A stretch of 64,000 bases of DNA from Phytophthora colocasiae (Eukaryota; Oomycota; Peronosporomycetes; Peronosporales; Peronosporaceae): contig JAGKQI010000080.1 in assembly GCA_018806915.1 (NCBI GenBank), forward strand, positions 248,001-312,000, read 5' to 3'. Under the pieces are notes generated by a model. The model was not told the origin of the DNA, did not search any database, and saw only the letters and a list, made by a program, of their open reading frames with translations. Position numbers and translations under genes: made by a program. Shown one piece after another: positions 61,067-64,000 of the stretch; the stretch's first letter is position 1; every line of letters starts with the position of its first letter.

Positions 61067-64000
61067 GTGGTGGCGGACGACGGCAACGGCGAGAAAGTAG
61101 AGCAGTTGCAGGTGGCCGGCGACGCGGAGGTCAAGAGTGCGGTGGCTTTGGAGAAGGCGACAACGAACGGGAGTACGAGAACAGTGCGGGCGGCTGTGAG
61201 TGCTCATTTGGATGATGAATTCGGCGCGCGTGACAAGATGCGAGCGGCGAGATACGTGGCGACGGTGAGGCCGGCAATGGCAGCATTACGCTACGGACGA
61301 GGACGAAAACGGAAACAGGGAAGAGAGTGTGTCCAGCTGAGGAAGGCGATGGCGTACCAAACGACGAGCGCCCGGCTGAGGAAGGCGACGGTGCCCCGGA
61401 TGACAAACGACCGGCTGAGGAAGGCGACGGTGTGTCGAACGACGGACGCCCAGCTGAGGAAGAAGCGACGGTGAGTAACGACAGGAACGTGAATGACGGA
61501 ACGACAACGAAGGGCGAGTCGGTTGAGGATTTGGCGGAGGAGTTACCGGACGACGCGACGGAACCCACCAGGACCAGGGCCCCGGCCCGGAAGGCGGCGA
61601 AGCAGGGACGCAAGGAAGCGAAACGTCGACGAGTACGGCGTGCACTGGAGAAGGCCGCAGCCGTCGCAGAGGCTGATGACGTGGAACGGGTAGTCGCGGA
61701 GTTGGCAGCTGAAGAACAGGCGCGTCGTCAGCAGCAGATAGCCGATGCGCGACAGGAACTGAAGGAACGATGGCAGCGTGGTGGTGGCAGTGCGGCTCGG
61801 GACGACGCGGAGAAGGCCCACGTCAATCTGGTGCGTACCACGGAAGTGATGGTGGCAGAGGACGGGAATCACGGTCTTGTGGATAACGCGGAAGCGAGTG
61901 ACGGCCTGCCGACAGCAATGATGATGATCGACGGTGAGCAAATGGCTGTGAAGATTGACAGTGGCGCCAGATACTCGGTAGCCGGCACGGACTGGATGAT
62001 GAGAGGCGAGCGAGTGAAGCGAGCGGCTCCGGTTGACTGCGTTGAAGGTATTGGTGGATTTCTGTTAGACGTCCTTGGGCTATGGACGTTTCGCATGCAG
62101 AACGTATTCGGGCAGACTGTGGAGGTGACGGCATGTATTATCGAAGGCTGCACCAGTGAGTTCCTGGTCGGGGTGGACTTTTTGGAGAAGCACCGTGCGG
62201 TGTTGGACTTTGAAGGTGGTGAGCTGCGCTACGATGAGCGAGGTAGAGAGGTGATCATCCCGTTCCACACGGACAATGACGGCGACGAGCGCAAGGCAGC
62301 GAGCGTGCGACTAGTTGGTGCTGCGAACCTGGAGCGACGTGCGGTGCAACCGGTGGAAGTGGCGGTAGCGGCCCCGGAAGGTGAAGAAGGCGTCTTCATC
62401 CCGATGTGTGAAACTGGTGCAGTGTTGTTAGCCCCGGCGGTGGCGAAGGTTCGCAATGGAAAAGCTCTGGTGCCGGCTGTGAATGCGTACGGTGGGCGAA
62501 CAAAGCTGCCTACCCGCAAGGAACTTGGTGCGTGGATCCCCCTCAAGGCAGACATGGACGTGTTGGCAATGAACGGTGAACTCAAGACGAAGCGACTGGA
62601 ACAGTGGCTTGGCGAGCTTGGCGACACGGAGACGCCTCTGCAGAACGAAGACGATGTGCAGATTGGAGTGAAGGACGAACACGCACGGAAACTCGTGCTG
62701 AAGCTATTGCGGTCGTACAGGAAGCTGACGGAGGCACCGAAGGATTGCCCACCGGCTACGACTTTGAATGTGGAGCATCACATTGATACCGGAAATGCAG
62801 CCCCTATTTTGATGAAGCGACGACGGCAGGCGCAGACAGAAGACGCCACCATTGAGGAGAATGTCGATACGATGTTGAAGGCGGGGTCATTGAAGAGAGC
62901 GATGGTGCATGGGGATTCCCCGTAGTATTGGTCAAGAAGAAGGACGGCTCTGTTCGTTTCTGCATTGACTATCGGGCGTTAAACAGGATAACGAAGAAGG
63001 ACGTTTACCCACTACCAAGGATAGATGAAACGTTGGAGGCGTTGGGTGGTGCACGGCTGTTTACTACTCTGGACTTACAGGCGGGTTACTGGCAGATCAA
63101 AGGTAGCGCGTGGCGATCGTGATAAGACCGCGTTCCTTACCAAGCGCGGGCTCTACAGATTCACGCGAATGCCCTTCGGTCTTACCAATGCACCAGCTAC
63201 GTTTCAACGATTGATGAATGGAGTGCTACGAGGATTGACATGGACTACTTGCCTCGTGTATCTGGATGATATTGTCGTGTTTACCAAAGGCAACGTCGAG
63301 CGACACGTGGTCGAGGTGGCTAATGTGCTGGAACGACTGGCAAGCGCCGGCTTGAGCCTCAAACTCAAGAAGTGCAGCTTCGTGTCGGAGTCGATGGAGT
63401 ATCTGGGACACACTTTGAGCAACAAAGGCGTGCAGCCGACGGAGCGACTCGTGAAAGCGGTGACTGAATTTCCAAGACCGGTGGACGCTACGGAGGTGAA
63501 GAGGTTCGTACACCTTGCGGGCTACTATCGGAAATTTATCGCAGCGTTTGGGTCTATTGCGGAGCCGATGACGAGGTTGCTGAAGAAGGATTGTCCCTGG
63601 GAATGGACTGAGGACCAGGAGCAGGCGTTCGAAAGGATCAAGATGCTGCTAACTACGCGTCCATTGCTAAGCTATCCGGATTTTGGGCGGACATTTCGAC
63701 TGGTGACAGACGCCAGCAAAACTGGGCTGGGCGCCTGCCTCATGCAAGATTTTGGGCATGGGTGGCAACCCGTTGCCTACGCTTCAAAGGTGAACAGTGC
63801 GGCAGAAGCTAACTACGCGATTACGGAGCTCGAGTGTCTGGCGGTGGTCTGGTCGGTGAAGCTTTTTCGCCCGTACCTGTACGGTAGGACGTTCAGCATC
63901 GTCACTGACCATGCCGCGTTGAAGTGGCTGATGACGCGACCGAATTTGGCAGGACGGCTACATCGCTGGTCCCTTACACTACAAGAATACGACTTTAGCA
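61067..64000 (+). pseudogene. pol: Gypsy-2 copy 2 pol, frameshifted at three places and cut by window edge
   Basis: Compared with copy 1: one A lost in the run near 61309 (AAAA for AAAAA), ending the first block at 61474; one G lost near 62884 (GGGG for GGGGG), ending the second block (61327-62925) before the RT; one A gained near 63101 (ATCAAAGG for ATCAAGG), ending the third (62928-63122). RT and RNase H then continue in the original frame to the edge (YLDDIVVF at about 63259). All three are homopolymer length changes. Amino-acid differences from copy 1 include D to E near 63466 and R to W near 63850. Confidence 0.9.

Larger units (their letters stand above)
58387..64000 (+). mobile_element. 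Gypsy-2 copy 2, right end outside the window
   Basis: Shares the LTR at 58387-59057 and repeats the copy 1 interior at an offset of 8646-8649 bp. It is nearly identical to copy 1 until about 63700; several substitutions cluster in the last 300 bp. Cut by the window edge within RNase H. Confidence 0.93.

Overview
The window looks like a TE-rich, gene-poor stretch of an oomycete nuclear genome, most likely Phytophthora or a close relative. The inference rests on very long ankyrin-repeat genes without visible introns, a FYVE protein and a C2 protein, short (61-110 bp) GT-AG introns in the one intron-bearing gene, and a mixture of Ty3/Gypsy, tyrosine-recombinase (Ngaro/DIRS-like), LINE, hAT, MULE and piggyBac elements. 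No species marker is visible, so the species call is open.

Layout: (1) 1-5702, minus strand: one ankyrin + armadillo gene, now a pseudogene, running off the left edge and split by three TIR elements. (2) 5901-27943, plus strand: one long ankyrin gene ('ANK-A', N-terminus missing) split by five elements of five different classes: piggyBac, chromodomain Gypsy, YR retrotransposon, hAT, and a LINE fragment carrying a nested MULE. At every junction the ankyrin frame resumes once the element and one target-site copy are discounted. (3) 28240-28580: relic of a second ankyrin gene. (4) 28821-33576, minus strand: ordinary-looking genes, a FYVE zinc-finger protein and a single-C2-domain protein. (5) 34364-38015, minus: ankyrin gene 'ANK-B'. 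(6) 38016-41100: non-coding, with a 49-bp minisatellite and several hairpins. (7) 41101-45211, minus: 'ANK-A prime', the near-identical uninterrupted twin of ANK-A. (8) 46305-49740, plus: 'ANK-C', broken, with an hAT-like MITE. (9) 49741-64000: two Gypsy-2 elements in tandem sharing an LTR; the second runs off the right edge.

The largest structure is a palindrome. Left arm order is ANK-A then ANK-B relic (plus); right arm is ANK-B then ANK-A prime, in mirror orientation, with FYVE and C2 in the middle. Discounting the five insertions (about 19.03 kb) the ANK-A arm is about 3.25 kb, matching 40873-44118. ANK-A took every insertion while its twin took none.

The ankyrin genes share a distinctive central module (FQNWPPL...AYFSGY...VQLIYE) showing that ANK-ARM, ANK-A, ANK-A prime and ANK-B derive from one ancestor; ANK-C adds an internal duplication of a multi-repeat block. 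The best candidate for something undescribed is the piggyBac element: eight exons, with a recurring 15-bp motif in most of its introns and near both ends. Many frameshifts here are one- or two-base length changes, several in homopolymers, so base-calling error must be excluded before individual ORFs are declared dead.
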